In this document: in pieces, positions 23,314-36,398 of the stretch | Position numbering within the stretch: position 1 is the first letter of the stretch | How the letters are laid out: each line of letters opens with the position of its first letter | Assembly (NCBI RefSeq): GCF_001922585.1 | Contig: NZ_MRBS01000009.1 | Location: forward strand, 91,953 to 155,952 | Direction: 5' to 3' | From: Pantoea sp. 1.19 | Lineage (GTDB): Bacteria > Pseudomonadota > Gammaproteobacteria > Enterobacterales > Enterobacteriaceae | Length of the DNA stretch: 64,000 nucleotides | Made by a program: the position numbers and the translations under genes | The notes under the pieces: generated by a model | Databases searched by the model: none | What the model was told of the DNA's origin: nothing | What the model saw: only the letters and a program-made list of their open reading frames with translations

Positions 23314-24627
23314 TCAGTGGCCGTCAACAAACACAATCTTGAGCACAAACAGCAGGGCCACGACGACTAAGCACGGGCTGATTTCCCGCCAGCGGCCGGT
23401 GCCCAGCTTCATCACGCAGTAGGAGATAAAGCCCAGGGCGATCCCCTCGGTGATGGAGAAGCTGAACGGCATCATGGCAGCGGTAACGAATGCCGGCACC
23501 GCTTCGGTAAGATCATCCCACTTGACGCGCGACAGGCTGGACGTCATCAGCACGCCCACGTAGATCAGGGCGCCGGCCGCCGCGTAGGTCGGCACGATGC
23601 CCGCCAGCGGTGACAGAAACATCACCAACAGGAACAGCAGGCCGGTAACTACCGCCATCAGGCCGGTGCGGCCACCGACGGAGACTCCGGAGGAGCTTTC
23701 AATGTAGGCGGTGACGGAAGAGGTGCCGATAAAGGAACCGGCCACCGAGCTCACGCTGTCCACATACAGTGCCTGTTTCATCCGCGGAAATTTACCGTTC
23801 TCATCGGCCAGTCCGGCCTTGTCAGTCACGCCAATCAGCGTGCCGGAGGAGTCAAACAAGTTAACCAGCATAAAAGAGAAAATAATCCCGGCCATGCCGA
23901 TATTCAGCGCGCCGGCTAAGTCCACCTGGCCCACTACGCTACCGATCCCGGTCGGCATCGAGAATACGCCGTTAAACGTCACGTCGCCCAGCGCCATGCC
24001 AATCAGCGTGGTCACCACAATCGACACCAGCACCGCAATGTGGATATTACGCGAAGCGAGGATGGCGATAATAAAAAAGCCCAGCGCACCCAACAGCACG
24101 CTGTGTGAGGTCAGATCGCCAACCATCACCAGGGTGTCTTTATTCGCAACGATGATACCGGCATTTTTAAGGCCGATCAGCGCAATCAGCAGGCCAATTC
24201 CGGCGGAGATCCCGACCCGCAGGCTGAGCGGAATATTGGCAATCATCCAGTAGCGAACGCGGAACAGGGTCAACAGCAGCAGCCCCACCGCCCCCCAAAA
24301 GATCGCGCCCATGCCGACCTGCCAGGAGACGCCCATCGCGCCCACGACCACAAAGGCGAAAAAGGCATTCAGCCCCATCGCTGGCGCCAGCGCCACCGGC
24401 AGGTTGGCCACCAGCCCCATTAAAATACTGCCGAAGGCAGCAATCAGACAGGTGGTGACAAACACCGCCCGGGTATCCATGCCGGCGACGCCGAGGATCT
24501 GCGGGTTAACAAAGACGATATACACCATGGTCAGGAAGGTCGTAATTCCGGCGATCACTTCGGTACGCACCGTCGTACCGTGCTCCTGCAATTTGAACAC
24601 GCGCTGCAATAAACCCGGATGAGTCAT
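23314..24627 (-). CDS. adeP: Adenine permease
   Basis: 437 aa, AzgA-type NCS2 purine permease with 12-14 hydrophobic segments. Nearly collinear with E. coli AdeP (formerly PurP/YieG): LREHGTT-like start, GMNAFFAFVVV-type motif, LFDSSGTLIGVTDKAGL, SSSVTAYIESSSGVSVGGRTG. It imports adenine by proton symport at the inner membrane. In E. coli it is also near yieE, so this block is partly ancestral. The N-terminus is somewhat shorter than in E. coli. Confidence 0.93.
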   Translation of the reverse strand: MTHPGLLQRVFKLQEHGTTVRTEVIAGITTFLTMVYIVFVNPQILGVAGMDTRAVFVTTCLIAAFGSILMGLVANLPVALAPAMGLNAFFAFVVVGAMGVSWQVGMGAIFWGAVGLLLLTLFRVRYWMIANIPLSLRVGISAGIGLLIALIGLKNAGIIVANKDTLVMVGDLTSHSVLLGALGFFIIAILASRNIHIAVLVSIVVTTLIGMALGDVTFNGVFSMPTGIGSVVGQVDLAGALNIGMAGIIFSFMLVNLFDSSGTLIGVTDKAGLADENGKFPRMKQALYVDSVSSVAGSFIGTSSVTAYIESSSGVSVGGRTGLMAVVTGLLFLLVMFLSPLAGIVPTYAAAGALIYVGVLMTSSLSRVKWDDLTEAVPAFVTAAMMPFSFSITEGIALGFISYCVMKLGTGRWREISPCLVVVALLFVLKIVFVDGH

Positions 24628-24824
24628 GAAAGGGCCCTGAGAGAAGAAAAAGTCAGCGGTTATCCTACCGCAAAAAACGTTATTTTGACGCGGCGCAGCG
24701 AGAAATTTTCACCGCGTTGGCTTTGCCGATTGCCGTGCGATAGCCGCGAGTCAGGGCAGTTTGACGGCACGGCTTCGCCAGGGTACCCGCGCCAAAACGA
24801 CGCGGGTCAGCAGGCGCCGGCGGC

Positions 24825-26060
24825 TTAGCCGATCGCCCCCAGCGTATCCTCTCCTCCCTGCTGTTTCGGAAGCAGAAACAGGGTGGCGAGAATATCCAAC
24901 AGGTAAATAAGCGCCAGCAGGGTGATGGCGGCCACGAATGACCACTGGGCCACCAGCAGGCCAATCACCAGCGGGCCGAAGCCGCCGACGCCGCGCCCCA
25001 GGTTAAACAGCACATTCTGCGCGGTGGCGCGCGCCGCGACCGGAAAGGTGTCGGAAATGAGCGCGCCGTAGCCGCCAATCATGCCGTTGACAAACATGCC
25101 CATGATGGCGCCGGTAAACAGCATCCACGTCGGATCGCGCAGCTGAGCGTACAGCACCACCATGACCACGGCGCCAAACTGATACAGCAGAAAAATTTTC
25201 CAGCGTGCGAAGCGATCCGCCAGCGCGCCAAACAGCCAGATGCCGATGGTCATACCGACCACGGTGACCGCCGTCCACAGCCCCGATTTGGTCAGCGAGA
25301 AACCAAACTGGCTGGAGAGGTAGCTCGGCATCCAAATCATCAGGCCGTAGTAACCAAAGTTTTGTACCGAACAGAGAATAAAAATACCCAGGCTGGCCCG
25401 GGCGGTTGCGCGGTCTTTCACCAGCAGCCCCAGCCGGGCGCGGAAGGAGAGCGGTGACGCCTCGCTGGCCTGGCGGGTAAAGGCCTCCGGCTCGCCCATG
25501 CTGCGGCGAATCACAAACGAGACCAGCGCCGGCAGCAGCCCCACCAGGAACATGCCGCGCCAGCCAATGACCTCCAGCAGCGGCGGGGTGATAAACGCCG
25601 CCAGCAGCACGCCAAGCTGCCAGCCCATACCGACCCACGCCGAGGCGCGATTACGCTTGTGCGGCGGCCAGGCTTCGGCAATCAGCGCCATGCCGATACC
25701 AAACTCACCGCCCAGCCCCATTCCGGCCAGCGTCCGGTAAGCCAGCAGATCCCAGTAGCCCTGCGCCACCGCACACAGACCGGTGAACAGCGAGAACATC
25801 AGAATGGTAAAGGTCAGTACGCGGATACGTCCGAGCCGATCGCTGAGGTGGCCAAACAGGATGCCGCCAATGACCGCACCTATCAGCGTCCAGGTGACCA
25901 GCGAACCGGCTTCAGAGGCGCTGAGCGACAGTGAAACGGCGATCGCCGGCAGCATAAAACCGAGGATCAGCAGGTCGAAGCCGTCCATCGCATAGCCGCT
26001 GACGGCGGCCAGCATCGCTTTACCGGGCGTGGCGCCCGGGGCTGACGTGGGGTGAGTCAT
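24825..26060 (-). CDS. MFS transporter, aromatic/organic acid:proton symporter-like
   Basis: 411 aa with 12 predicted helices. The first loop motif GHLSDRLGRIRV and DGFDLLILGFMLPAI at TM1 are typical of the AAHS/sialate-shikimate type of MFS carriers; TM4 GLGGEFGIGMALIAE fits too. It probably carries a carboxylate, with the substrate undetermined. It stands alone between adeP and phoU. The 197 bp downstream contain a GC-rich hairpin but no clear U-tract terminator. Confidence 0.8.
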   Translation of the reverse strand: MTHPTSAPGATPGKAMLAAVSGYAMDGFDLLILGFMLPAIAVSLSLSASEAGSLVTWTLIGAVIGGILFGHLSDRLGRIRVLTFTILMFSLFTGLCAVAQGYWDLLAYRTLAGMGLGGEFGIGMALIAEAWPPHKRNRASAWVGMGWQLGVLLAAFITPPLLEVIGWRGMFLVGLLPALVSFVIRRSMGEPEAFTRQASEASPLSFRARLGLLVKDRATARASLGIFILCSVQNFGYYGLMIWMPSYLSSQFGFSLTKSGLWTAVTVVGMTIGIWLFGALADRFARWKIFLLYQFGAVVMVVLYAQLRDPTWMLFTGAIMGMFVNGMIGGYGALISDTFPVAARATAQNVLFNLGRGVGGFGPLVIGLLVAQWSFVAAITLLALIYLLDILATLFLLPKQQGGEDTLGAIG

Positions 26061-26178
26061 GATTCTTTTCCCTGAAAATAGTAAGTGCGGCGATTATAAG
26101 TTCGCCTGCCGCGGGATACCAGGGAAAGGGGGAGAGAGAAACAGGCGGGGCGGCGCCCGCCGGAGGCAAATAACCGCG

Positions 26179-26913
26179 CTACGCCGGATTGTTAGTCCCG
26201 TCGTCGCCGGCCAGCAGCTGATCGAGCTTATCGCCGCCGACGTGGCGGAAATCCTGACCTTTAACAAAATAGAAGATAATTTCGCAGATGTTTTGGCAGC
26301 GATCGCCGATGCGCTCAATCGCCCGCGCGCAGAACAGCGCGGTGAGCACGCTGGGAATGGTGCGCGGATCTTCCATCATGTAGGTCATCAGCTGGCGAAC
26401 GATACCTTCGTACTCCTGATCGACTTTTTTATCTTCGCGATAGATCTCAATCGCCTCGTCGAGATCCATGCGCGCGAAGGCGTCCAGCACGTCGTGCAGC
26501 ATCTGTACCGTGTGGCGGCCAAGCGACTCAAGGCTGACCAGCAGCGGCTGCTGCTGCTGAGTAAACTTTTCCAGCGCGGTGCGGCTGATTTTCTCGGCCA
26601 CGTCGCCGATACGCTCCAGTTCGGAGATGGTTTTGATGATCGCCATCACCAGCCGCAGATCGCTGGCGGTGGGCTGGCGCTTGGCGATAATGCGCACGCA
26701 CGCCTCGTCGATCTCCACCTCTTTCATGTTGATCTGCTGGTCGTCATCAATGACCCGCTGGGCCAACACCGCATCCTGATTGTGCATGGCGGTGATGGCG
26801 TCGCTGAGCTGCTTTTCTACCATGCCGCCCATGGTCATCACCTGGGTGCGGATGTGCTCCAGCTCGGCATTAAACTGACCGGAGATGTGCTTATTCAGAT
26901 TCAGATTGTCCAT
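26179..26913 (-). CDS. phoU: Phosphate signalling protein PhoU
   Basis: 244 aa, two three-helix bundles each with an E/DxxxD metal-binding motif. It couples the PstSCAB transporter to PhoR, shutting off the Pho regulon when phosphate is ample. It is the last gene of pstS-pstC-pstA-pstB-phoU, 16 bp after pstB. A GC-rich inverted repeat followed by a pyrimidine-rich run (about 26130-26155) may terminate the operon. Confidence 0.97.
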   Translation of the reverse strand: MDNLNLNKHISGQFNAELEHIRTQVMTMGGMVEKQLSDAITAMHNQDAVLAQRVIDDDQQINMKEVEIDEACVRIIAKRQPTASDLRLVMAIIKTISELERIGDVAEKISRTALEKFTQQQQPLLVSLESLGRHTVQMLHDVLDAFARMDLDEAIEIYREDKKVDQEYEGIVRQLMTYMMEDPRTIPSVLTALFCARAIERIGDRCQNICEIIFYFVKGQDFRHVGGDKLDQLLAGDDGTNNPA

Positions 26914-26929
26914 GAGGTTCTCCCGTCAA

Positions 26930-27748
<819 letters not shown>

Positions 27749-28636
27749 TTAGTGTTTGCTCTTGGTGAAAATCACCCGCGCCAGGATATTCAGCATCAGC
27801 ACGCACAGGGTAATGATCAGTACGCCGGCCCAGGCCAGGCTTTGCCACTCGCTGAACGGGCTCATGGCGAATTTAAAGATGGTTACCGGCAGGTTGGCGA
27901 TCGGCTGCATCATGTCGGTGCTCCAGAACTGGTTCGACAGCGCGGTGAACAGCAGCGGTGCGGTTTCGCCGGCGATGCGCGCCACCGCCAGCAGCACGCC
28001 GGTGATGATCCCGGAGACCGAGGCTTTCAGCGTGATGGCGGAGATCATCTTCCACTTCGGCGTGCCCAGCGCGTAGCTGGCTTCGCGCAGGCTGTCGGGT
28101 ACCAGCTTCAACATATTCTCGGTGGTGCGGATAACGATCGGAATCTGCAGTAGCGCCAGCGCTATCACCCCGGCCCAGCCGGAGAAGTGCTGCATTTTCG
28201 CCACCACCAGCGTGTAAACAAACAGCCCAACCACAATCGACGGGGCCGACAGCAGAATATCGTTGATAAAGCGGATCACCTCGGCAAGCCAGGACTTCCG
28301 GCCGTACTCCGCCAGGTAAATTCCGGCCATGATCCCCAACGGCGTGCCGATAACCGTCGCCCACAGGATCAGCAGACCGCTGCCGACCATCGCGTTAGCC
28401 AGACCGCCCCCCGCGGTATTCGGCGGCGGGGTCATTTCGGTAAACAGCGACAGCGACATGCCGTCAATGCCCTTGGTGAAGGTGGTCAGCAAGATCCATA
28501 CCAGCCAGAACAGGCCGAAGGCCATGGTCAGCATCGACAGCGTCAACGCAATGCGGTTGCGGGTGCGGCGGCGCGCCTGCCGTTTACGTCGCGAGGCGTT
28601 CAGCGCCTGACGGGCCTGCTGTTCCAGCGTGGTCAT
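27749..28636 (-). CDS. pstA: Phosphate ABC transporter permease PstA
   Basis: 295 aa with about six transmembrane helices after a basic N-terminal tail ([12 protein letters not shown]). The cytoplasmic coupling segment includes [15 protein letters not shown]. It overlaps pstC by 4 bp, so the two permeases are probably translationally coupled. Confidence 0.97.
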   Translation of the reverse strand: MTTLEQQARQALNASRRKRQARRRTRNRIALTLSMLTMAFGLFWLVWILLTTFTKGIDGMSLSLFTEMTPPPNTAGGGLANAMVGSGLLILWATVIGTPLGIMAGIYLAEYGRKSWLAEVIRFINDILLSAPSIVVGLFVYTLVVAKMQHFSGWAGVIALALLQIPIVIRTTENMLKLVPDSLREASYALGTPKWKMISAITLKASVSGIITGVLLAVARIAGETAPLLFTALSNQFWSTDMMQPIANLPVTIFKFAMSPFSEWQSLAWAGVLIITLCVLMLNILARVIFTKSKH

Positions 28637-29595
28637 GAGCGCGCTCCTTCATTCTTCGCCAGGCGGAGGATCAGCAGCTTCGAAATCGCCAGGACGATAA
28701 AGGTGATAACAAACAGAATCAGCCCCAGCTCCATCAGCGCGGCGGTATGCAGGCCGGACTCTGCTTCGGCAAATTCGTTGGCCAGCGCCGAAGTAATACT
28801 GTTACCCGGCATATACAGCGATACGCTGTCGAGCTGGTAGGTGTTACCGATGATAAAGGTCACCGCCATGGTCTCCCCCAGCGCGCGCCCCAGGCCGAGC
28901 ATGATGCCGCCGATTACTCCGTTTTTGGTGTAGGGCAGTACGATACGCCAGATCACCTCCCAGGTGGTGCAGCCAATGCCGTAGGCGGACTCCTTCATCA
29001 TCACCGGTGTCTGCTCAAACACATCGCGCATCACCGAGGCAATGTAGGGGATTATCATGATTGCCAGGATTACCCCGGCGGCCAGAATCCCGATACCGAA
29101 GGCCGGTCCGGCGAACAACGCACCCACAATGGGAATACCGGAAAGTACATCGCCCACCGGGGTCTGAAAATATTCGGCAAACAGCGGGGCAAAAATAAAC
29201 AGCCCCCACATGCCGTACACGATGCTGGGGATCGCCGCCAGCAGCTCAATGGCAGTGCCCAGCGGGCGACGTAGCCAGCCGGGAGCCAGTTCGGTAAGAA
29301 ATAGCGCAATACCAAAGCTGACCGGTACCGCAATGATCAGTGCGATAAGCGAGGTCACCAGCGTGCCGTAGATCGGCACCAGTGCCCCGAACTCTTCGTT
29401 CGGTGCATCCCAGGTTTTGGTCCACAGGAAACGCAGGCCGAATTTGTCGATACTCGGCCAGGCGGAAATGATCAGGGAAACGATAATGCCGGCCATCAGC
29501 AACAGCACCGTCAGCGCCGCCAGTTTGACCAGCGCGCTGAACAGGATATCACCATACTTACCCGGGGCTTTAAACGTCGGCTTACTTGCAGCCAT
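28633..29595 (-). CDS. pstC: Phosphate ABC transporter permease PstC
   Basis: 320 aa, six transmembrane helices. Coupling motif [15 protein letters not shown]. Pairs with PstA as the channel. It is separated from pstS by a 73-bp gap with a strong stem-loop. Confidence 0.97.
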   Translation of the reverse strand: MAASKPTFKAPGKYGDILFSALVKLAALTVLLLMAGIIVSLIISAWPSIDKFGLRFLWTKTWDAPNEEFGALVPIYGTLVTSLIALIIAVPVSFGIALFLTELAPGWLRRPLGTAIELLAAIPSIVYGMWGLFIFAPLFAEYFQTPVGDVLSGIPIVGALFAGPAFGIGILAAGVILAIMIIPYIASVMRDVFEQTPVMMKESAYGIGCTTWEVIWRIVLPYTKNGVIGGIMLGLGRALGETMAVTFIIGNTYQLDSVSLYMPGNSITSALANEFAEAESGLHTAALMELGLILFVITFIVLAISKLLILRLAKNEGARS

Positions 29596-29628
29596 AACAG
29601 TCTCGATAGTCAGGGGGGGTCAACCCGT

Positions 29629-29660
29629 TGCTGCCCGTCCGTCAGTCAAAACGGGCAGCA
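29629..29660 (-). other. Perfect stem-loop between pstS and pstC
   Basis: Ten-base-pair perfect stem TGCTGCCCGT/ACGGGCAGCA with a 12-base loop, 9 bp past the pstS stop. There is no U-tract, so it more likely protects the 3' end of a processed pstS mRNA, or causes partial termination, than acts as a full terminator. Confidence 0.55.
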
Positions 29661-29668
29661 GGGAACGC

Positions 29669-30706
29669 TTAGTACAGGGCGTTACCGGCACTGTCTTTAA
29701 TGTTGGTTTTCCACGCGGCGCGGATCTGCTCGGTCACTTCCGCCGGCAGGGTCGCGTAGTCCAGCGCGTTAGCCTCTTTGGCACCGTCTTTATACGCCCA
29801 GTCGAAGAATGTCAGCACGGCCTTCGCCTGCTCCGGCTTTGCCTGCTGCTTGTGCATCAGGATGAAGGTAGTTGAGGTGATCGGCCACACATTGTCGCCC
29901 TTCTGGTTGGTCAGGTCCTGAGCAAAGGTTTTGCTCCAGTCGGCGCCTTTTGCCGCGTTGCTGAACGAGGTTTCGGTTGGCGAAACCGCTTTACCGTCGG
30001 CATCCACCAGTCTGGTATAGGCGAGATTATTTTGCTTGGCGTAGGCGTACTCTACGTAGCCAATCGACCCCGGCAGGCGCTGCACAAAAGCCGCTACGCC
30101 GTCATTGCCCTTTCCACCGAGGCCCGTCGGCCAGTTGACGGTGTTGCCTTTACCCACTTTGCTGGCCCAGTCGGCGTTCACCTTTGTCAGATAGCTGGTG
30201 AAGACAAAGGAGGTACCGGAACCGTCAGCGCGGCGCACCACGTTGATATTGGTCTCCGGCAGGGTCACGCCCGGGTTGAGTTTAGTAATCGCCGGATCGT
30301 TCCACTTTTTCACGTTGCCGAGATAGATATCCCCCAGCGTTTTACCGTCCAGCACCAGCTGGTTTGATTTGATGCCCGGAATATTGACGGCCAGTACTAC
30401 GCCGCCAATCACCGTCGGAAACTGGAACAGGCCGCCTTTCGCCAAATCCTCTTCCTTCAGCGGCGCATCTGACGCCCCGAAGTCGACCGTTTTGGCGTTG
30501 ATCTGCTTGACGCCGCCCGAAGAACCGATGCCCTGATAGTTCACCTGATTACCGGTGGCTTTTTGGTAGGTATCGGCCCACTTGTTGTAGATCGGTGCCG
30601 GGAAGGTCGCACCCGCGCCGGTCAGGTTTGCCGCGAAGACAGACACAGCGCTAAATGAAACGGCTGCGGCAATAAGTCGCGCTACGGTGCTTTGCTTCAG
30701 TGTCAT
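29669..30706 (-). CDS. pstS: Periplasmic phosphate-binding protein
   Basis: 345 aa. Signal peptide about 1-25 ending VFA, then [18 protein letters not shown]. Phosphate-binding loops GIGSSGG and [14 protein letters not shown] are visible. It delivers phosphate to PstCA. The first gene of the operon, directly downstream of tandem Pho boxes, hence induced by phosphate starvation through PhoB. Confidence 0.97.
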   Translation of the reverse strand: MTLKQSTVARLIAAAVSFSAVSVFAANLTGAGATFPAPIYNKWADTYQKATGNQVNYQGIGSSGGVKQINAKTVDFGASDAPLKEEDLAKGGLFQFPTVIGGVVLAVNIPGIKSNQLVLDGKTLGDIYLGNVKKWNDPAITKLNPGVTLPETNINVVRRADGSGTSFVFTSYLTKVNADWASKVGKGNTVNWPTGLGGKGNDGVAAFVQRLPGSIGYVEYAYAKQNNLAYTRLVDADGKAVSPTETSFSNAAKGADWSKTFAQDLTNQKGDNVWPITSTTFILMHKQQAKPEQAKAVLTFFDWAYKDGAKEANALDYATLPAEVTEQIRAAWKTNIKDSAGNALY

Positions 30707-30788
30707 GTTCCCTCCGGGGGAGTTAAGCGTCAGTGTGGTTCAGGTGATTATTTGAGTATTGCTGCTGGAGGGAAAATAGGACAGTTTG

Positions 30789-30828
30789 GTGACAGTTAAA
30801 TGTCCACCATATGACAGTTTTATGACAG
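30789..30828 (-). promoter_or_regulatory. Tandem Pho boxes upstream of pstS
   Basis: On the minus strand, four 7-bp units (CTGTCAT, CTGTCAT, TGGACAT, CTGTCAC) are repeated every 11 bp, with A/T-rich spacers except one. The first pair, CTGTCATAAAACTGTCATA, is a near-perfect PhoB site. Confidence 0.9.
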
Positions 30829-30854
30829 CGGATCGTATGGCGGAGGGCGGGAAT

Positions 30855-30885
30855 AAAAAACCCGGCCGCGCAAAGGCGGGCCGGG
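30855..30885 (-). terminator. glmS intrinsic terminator
   Basis: Stem CCCGGCC/GGCCGGG with an 11-base loop, followed on the minus strand by six U, 25 bp past the glmS stop. Confidence 0.8.
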
Positions 30886-30910
30886 CGGGTCAAACCGAAG
30901 GAGAGCGAGG

Positions 30911-32743
30911 TTACTCGACCGTCACCGACTTCGCCAGGTTACGCGGCTGGTCAACGTCGGTGCCCTTGATCAGCGCGACGTGATAGGAGAGCATCTGCAG
31001 CGGCACGGTGTAGAAGATCGGCGCAATCACCTCTTCCACGTGCGGCAGCGGAATGATGCGCATCCCGTCGCTGTCGCTGAAGCCGGCATCGCGATCGGCA
31101 AACACATACAGCAAACCGCCGCGCGCGCGCACCTCTTCAATGTTCGACTTCAGCTTCTCCAGCAGTTCGTTGTTTGGCGCCACCACGATCACCGGCATAT
31201 CGGCGTCAATCAGCGCCAGCGGACCGTGCTTCAGCTCACCGGCGGCATAGGCTTCGGCGTGAATGTAGGAGATCTCTTTCAGCTTCAACGCCCCTTCCAT
31301 CGCAATCGGGTACTGATCGCCGCGACCGAGGAACAGCGCATGGTGCTTGTCAGAGAAGTCCTCCGCCAGCGTTTCAATCAGCTTGTCCTGCGACAGCATG
31401 GCTTCGATGCGGCTGGGCAGCGCCTGCAGAGCGTGCACAATATCGCGCTCCTGCTGCGCCGGCATGCCGTTGAGGCGGCCGATTTTCGCCACCAGCATCA
31501 GCAGAACGGTCAGCTGCGTGGTGAAGGCTTTGGTGGACGCCACGCCGATTTCGGTGCCGGCTTTGGTCATCAGCGCCAGATCGGATTCACGTACCAGCGA
31601 TGAGCCAGCCACGTTACAGATAGCCAGTGAGCCAAGGTAGCCCAGCTCTTTCGACAGGCGCAGCGCGGCCAGCGTATCGGCGGTTTCACCCGACTGTGAC
31701 AGCGTGATCAGCAGGCTGTTACGGCGCACGGCAGATTTGCGATAGCGGAATTCCGACGCGATTTCAACGTCGCACGGCACGTTGGCCAGCGCCTCAAACC
31801 AGTAGCGTGAGACCATCCCGGAGTTGTAGGAGGTGCCGCAGGCCACGATTTGGATATGTTCCACTTTCGCCAGCAGGGCATCGGCGTCCGGGCCCAGCTC
31901 GGAGAGATCGACTTCACCGTGGCTGAAACGCCCGCTGAGGGTGTTTTTCAGCGCATTTGGCTGTTCAAAAATCTCTTTCTGCATGTAGTGGCGGTAGAGG
32001 CCTTTATCACCGGCGTCATATTGCACGCTGGACTCAATCTCCTGACGCTGCACCGCGGCACCGCGGCGATCGAAAATGCTCAGATCGCGACGGGTCACTT
32101 CGGCGATATCGCCCTCTTCCAGATAGACAAAGCGCCGGGTAACCGGCAGCAGCGCCAGCTGGTCGGAGGCAATAAAGTTTTCCCCAACGCCGCGGCCAAT
32201 CACCAGCGGGCTGCCGGAGCGGGCGGCCACCAGCGTGGAGGGATCGCGGCTGTCCATGATAACCATACCGTAGGCACCGCGCAGCTGCGGAATAACGCGC
32301 TGGGCGATTTCACGCAGGCTACCGCCGTGCTGCTGCTGCTCGCGATGCACCAGGTGCGCCACCACTTCAGTGTCGGTTTCTGAATTAAAACGGTAACCTT
32401 GTTCAGTTAACTGCGCCCGCAGCGGCTCGTGGTTTTCAATGATGCCGTTGTGCACGATGATGATGTGCCCGGAGACGTGCGGGTGCGCATTGGCCTCGGA
32501 GGGTTCACCGTGGGTCGCCCAGCGGGTGTGCGCGATGCCGGTGCCACCGTGCACCGGCGTCTGCGCGGCGGCATCCGCCAGCATCTGTACTTTGCCAAGG
32601 CGACGCAGACGCGTGACCTCACCTTCCTGATTGACCACCGCCAGACCGGCAGAGTCATAACCGCGATACTCGAGACGCTTTAAGCCTTCCAACAGGATTT
32701 CAGCAATATCACGCTGCGCCACGGCGCCAACAATTCCACACAT
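30911..32743 (-). CDS. glmS: Glucosamine-6-phosphate synthase
   Basis: 610 aa, family length. N-terminal class II glutaminase with nucleophile Cys after Met ([12 protein letters not shown]), then two SIS domains ([18 protein letters not shown]) and C-terminus NLAKSVTVE. It makes GlcN6P from fructose-6-P and glutamine, the first step to UDP-GlcNAc for peptidoglycan and LPS. In enterobacteria glmS translation is activated by the small RNA GlmZ; the structured 5' region here fits that control. Confidence 0.98.
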   Translation of the reverse strand: MCGIVGAVAQRDIAEILLEGLKRLEYRGYDSAGLAVVNQEGEVTRLRRLGKVQMLADAAAQTPVHGGTGIAHTRWATHGEPSEANAHPHVSGHIIIVHNGIIENHEPLRAQLTEQGYRFNSETDTEVVAHLVHREQQQHGGSLREIAQRVIPQLRGAYGMVIMDSRDPSTLVAARSGSPLVIGRGVGENFIASDQLALLPVTRRFVYLEEGDIAEVTRRDLSIFDRRGAAVQRQEIESSVQYDAGDKGLYRHYMQKEIFEQPNALKNTLSGRFSHGEVDLSELGPDADALLAKVEHIQIVACGTSYNSGMVSRYWFEALANVPCDVEIASEFRYRKSAVRRNSLLITLSQSGETADTLAALRLSKELGYLGSLAICNVAGSSLVRESDLALMTKAGTEIGVASTKAFTTQLTVLLMLVAKIGRLNGMPAQQERDIVHALQALPSRIEAMLSQDKLIETLAEDFSDKHHALFLGRGDQYPIAMEGALKLKEISYIHAEAYAAGELKHGPLALIDADMPVIVVAPNNELLEKLKSNIEEVRARGGLLYVFADRDAGFSDSDGMRIIPLPHVEEVIAPIFYTVPLQMLSYHVALIKGTDVDQPRNLAKSVTVE

Positions 32744-32764
32744 AGGTTAGATTCCTGACTTCAC

Positions 32765-32880
32765 GGGGAGAATCCCCTTTCGTTGTCTTAGTACCCGATC
32801 GTGCCCCGAGCCTTGTAGAGAGAAGGGGCGCCCCGGCCGATCAGGGCCGGGGTTATAGCGAGCCTCTCATTCGCGGAGGC
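32765..32880 (-). promoter_or_regulatory. Structured glmU-glmS intergenic mRNA
   Basis: Three stem-loops on the minus strand between the glmU stop and glmS start: GCCTC/GAGGC (32863-32880), CCCCGGCC/GGCCGGGG with a 6-base loop (32831-32852) and GGGGA-ttc-TCCCC (32765-32777) just before glmS. None has a U-tract. In E. coli this region is RNase E processed and bound by GlmZ; the function here is inferred by analogy. Confidence 0.5.
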
Positions 32881-32884
32881 CTTG

Positions 32885-34255
32885 TTATGTCTTTTTTACC
32901 GGCCGTTGCCAGTTGGTTTTAAGCTGCTGATCTTTGCGGTTGTAGACCAGGCCGGCGGCGGACACGTCCGTCATCACCGTGGTGCCGGCGGCAATAGTAC
33001 TGCCCCGGGCGATGCGCACCGGGGCCACCAACTGGGTGTCCGATCCGACAAACACGTCATCTTCTATCACGGTGGTAAATTTATTCGCGCCGTCGTAGTT
33101 ACAGGTAATGGTACCCGCACCAATATTCACGCCGGCACCGATCTCGGCGTCGCCGAGGTAGCTGAGGTGACCGGCCTTCGAGCCTTTGCCCAGCGAAGCT
33201 TTTTTCATTTCCACGAAGTTGCCGACGTGAGCGCCCTGTGCCAGCACGCTGCCGGGGCGCAGGCGGGCAAACGGCCCGACGGTGACCTCCGCGTCCAGCG
33301 TGGCGTCTTCAATCACGCTGTAGGGGCTGATCACGCTGTCATCGGCGATGGTGGCATTGCGGATCACGCAGCCGGCGCCGATTTTCACCCGGTTACCGAG
33401 CGTCACCTGACCCTCTATTACCACGTTGACATCGATCTCCACGTCGCGCCCGTGCGTCAGGCTACCGCGCAGATCGAAGCGTGCCGGATCGCGCAGCATC
33501 ACCCCGGCCAGCAGCAGCTTTTCCGCCTGCTCCTGCTGATATACCCGCTCAAGGGTCGCCAGCTGCAGGCGGTTGTTCACCCCTTCGGTTTCGCTGGCGC
33601 GCTGCGGTTGCACCGCCTCAATACGGTGACCTTCCCGATGTGCCAGCGCGATAATGTCGGTGATGTAGTATTCGCCCTGCGCATTGTTATTGGTTAACTG
33701 CGCCAGCCAGCGCTTCAGGTCGCCACCGTTGGCAATCAGGATGCCGGTGTTGATCTCCTGCACCGCCAGCTGCGTCGGCGTTGCGTCCTTCTGCTCAACG
33801 ATCCCGGTGATCACCCCGCCGTCGCGCAGGATACGGCCATAGCCGGTAGGGTTGTCCAGCGTGACCGTCAGCAGACCAATACCGCCCTGAGGTTTCGCTT
33901 CGCGCAGGCGCTGCAGCGTGTCCGCCGCAATCAGCGGCACGTCGCCGTACAGCATCAGAATGTCTTCATCATCGGCAAAGTGCGGCGCCGCCTGCTGCAT
34001 TGCATGGCCGGTACCGAGCTGCTCGGCCTGTAATACCCAGTTGAGGCTGTCGTCGTTCAACGTCTTTTGCAGCCGTTCACCGCCGTGACCGTAAACCAGA
34101 TTCACCCGGCGCGCGCCAAGGTGTTTGGCCGTATCAATGACGTGCTGAACCATGGGTTTACCGGCAAGGGTGTGCAGAACTTTGGGGAGATCGGAATACA
34201 TACGGGTGCCCTTGCCGGCGGCAAGGATCACCACGCTCATCGCGCTGTTTGACAT
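32885..34255 (-). CDS. glmU: Bifunctional GlmU (GlcNAc-1-P uridyltransferase / GlcN-1-P acetyltransferase)
   Basis: 456 aa. N-terminal pyrophosphorylase domain with [18 protein letters not shown], then a left-handed beta-helix of hexapeptide repeats (about 250-440) with the acetyltransferase sites [12 protein letters not shown] and [16 protein letters not shown]. It makes UDP-GlcNAc. It is likely in one operon with glmS downstream, as in E. coli. Confidence 0.98.
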   Translation of the reverse strand: MSNSAMSVVILAAGKGTRMYSDLPKVLHTLAGKPMVQHVIDTAKHLGARRVNLVYGHGGERLQKTLNDDSLNWVLQAEQLGTGHAMQQAAPHFADDEDILMLYGDVPLIAADTLQRLREAKPQGGIGLLTVTLDNPTGYGRILRDGGVITGIVEQKDATPTQLAVQEINTGILIANGGDLKRWLAQLTNNNAQGEYYITDIIALAHREGHRIEAVQPQRASETEGVNNRLQLATLERVYQQEQAEKLLLAGVMLRDPARFDLRGSLTHGRDVEIDVNVVIEGQVTLGNRVKIGAGCVIRNATIADDSVISPYSVIEDATLDAEVTVGPFARLRPGSVLAQGAHVGNFVEMKKASLGKGSKAGHLSYLGDAEIGAGVNIGAGTITCNYDGANKFTTVIEDDVFVGSDTQLVAPVRIARGSTIAAGTTVMTDVSAAGLVYNRKDQQLKTNWQRPVKKT

Positions 34256-34380
34256 AACACTCCAGGCCCTAAATTTATCAAAAGAAAGTAAAGCGTTTAC
34301 CGGGTTACATTACCACATATTTCTCGGCTCAAAATTAGCCGCCCTCTGCGGTGGCCGCGGGTCGGCCCGGCGCAGGCATA

Positions 34381-34412
34381 AAAAAACCGGTCGGGTAAAT
34401 ACCGGACCGGTT
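34381..34412 (-). terminator. Terminator of the atp operon
   Basis: Eleven-base inverted repeat around ACCGGTCGGGT / ACCGGACCGGT with one mismatch and a 4-base loop, then a run of U on the minus strand, 19 bp after the atpC stop. Confidence 0.8.
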
Positions 34413-34430
34413 TATTCAGGACATCAAGCC

Positions 34431-34850
34431 TTACATCGCTTTTTTGGTCAACTCGATTACGCGCAGTTTGGCAATCGCTTTGGCCAGTTCGGCAGACGCC
34501 TGGGCGTAATCGACATCGCCGTGGGAGCCGCTCATGTGCTCTTCAGCTTTGCGTTTCGCTTCCAGCGCGCGCGCTTCATCAAGGTCAGCACCGCGGATCG
34601 CCGTGTCAGCCAGCACGGTAACCGTACCCGGCTGCACTTCCAGCACGCCGCCGGAGAGGTAGATAACCTCTTCTTCACCGTGCTGCTTAACGATGCGAAT
34701 CATACCCGGCTTAATGGCAGTCAGCAGCGGGGCGTGGCCCGGGCGAATGCCCAGTTCACCTTCGCTACCGGACACCTGAATCGTCTGTACCAGACCGGAG
34801 AACAGTTGATGTTCTGCGCTGACAACGTCCAGATGAAAGGTCATAGCCAT
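34431..34850 (-). CDS. atpC: ATP synthase subunit epsilon
   Basis: 139 aa. N-terminal beta-sandwich ([28 protein letters not shown]) and a C-terminal helical hairpin that can inhibit ATP hydrolysis. Part of the F1 central stalk. Last gene of atpIBEFHAGDC, with a terminator downstream. Confidence 0.98.
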   Translation of the reverse strand: MAMTFHLDVVSAEHQLFSGLVQTIQVSGSEGELGIRPGHAPLLTAIKPGMIRIVKQHGEEEVIYLSGGVLEVQPGTVTVLADTAIRGADLDEARALEAKRKAEEHMSGSHGDVDYAQASAELAKAIAKLRVIELTKKAM

Positions 34851-34928
34851 AACACACCTCCAGGAGAACTATCCCTGCCGGGCTAAGCGGAAAAGCCCGG
34901 CTTTTCCGACTCTGCCGGCAGAAGATAA

Positions 34929-36359
<1,431 letters not shown>

Positions 36360-36398
36360 CTAGCCTGGCGCTGACGCCAGGGCCGGGTATACACCTGG

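Noticed and set aside
24628..24824. PurR operator upstream of adeP
   Set aside because: Looked for an ACGCAAACGTTTGCGT-like palindrome; the CGCAAAAAACGTT stretch is too poor a match.
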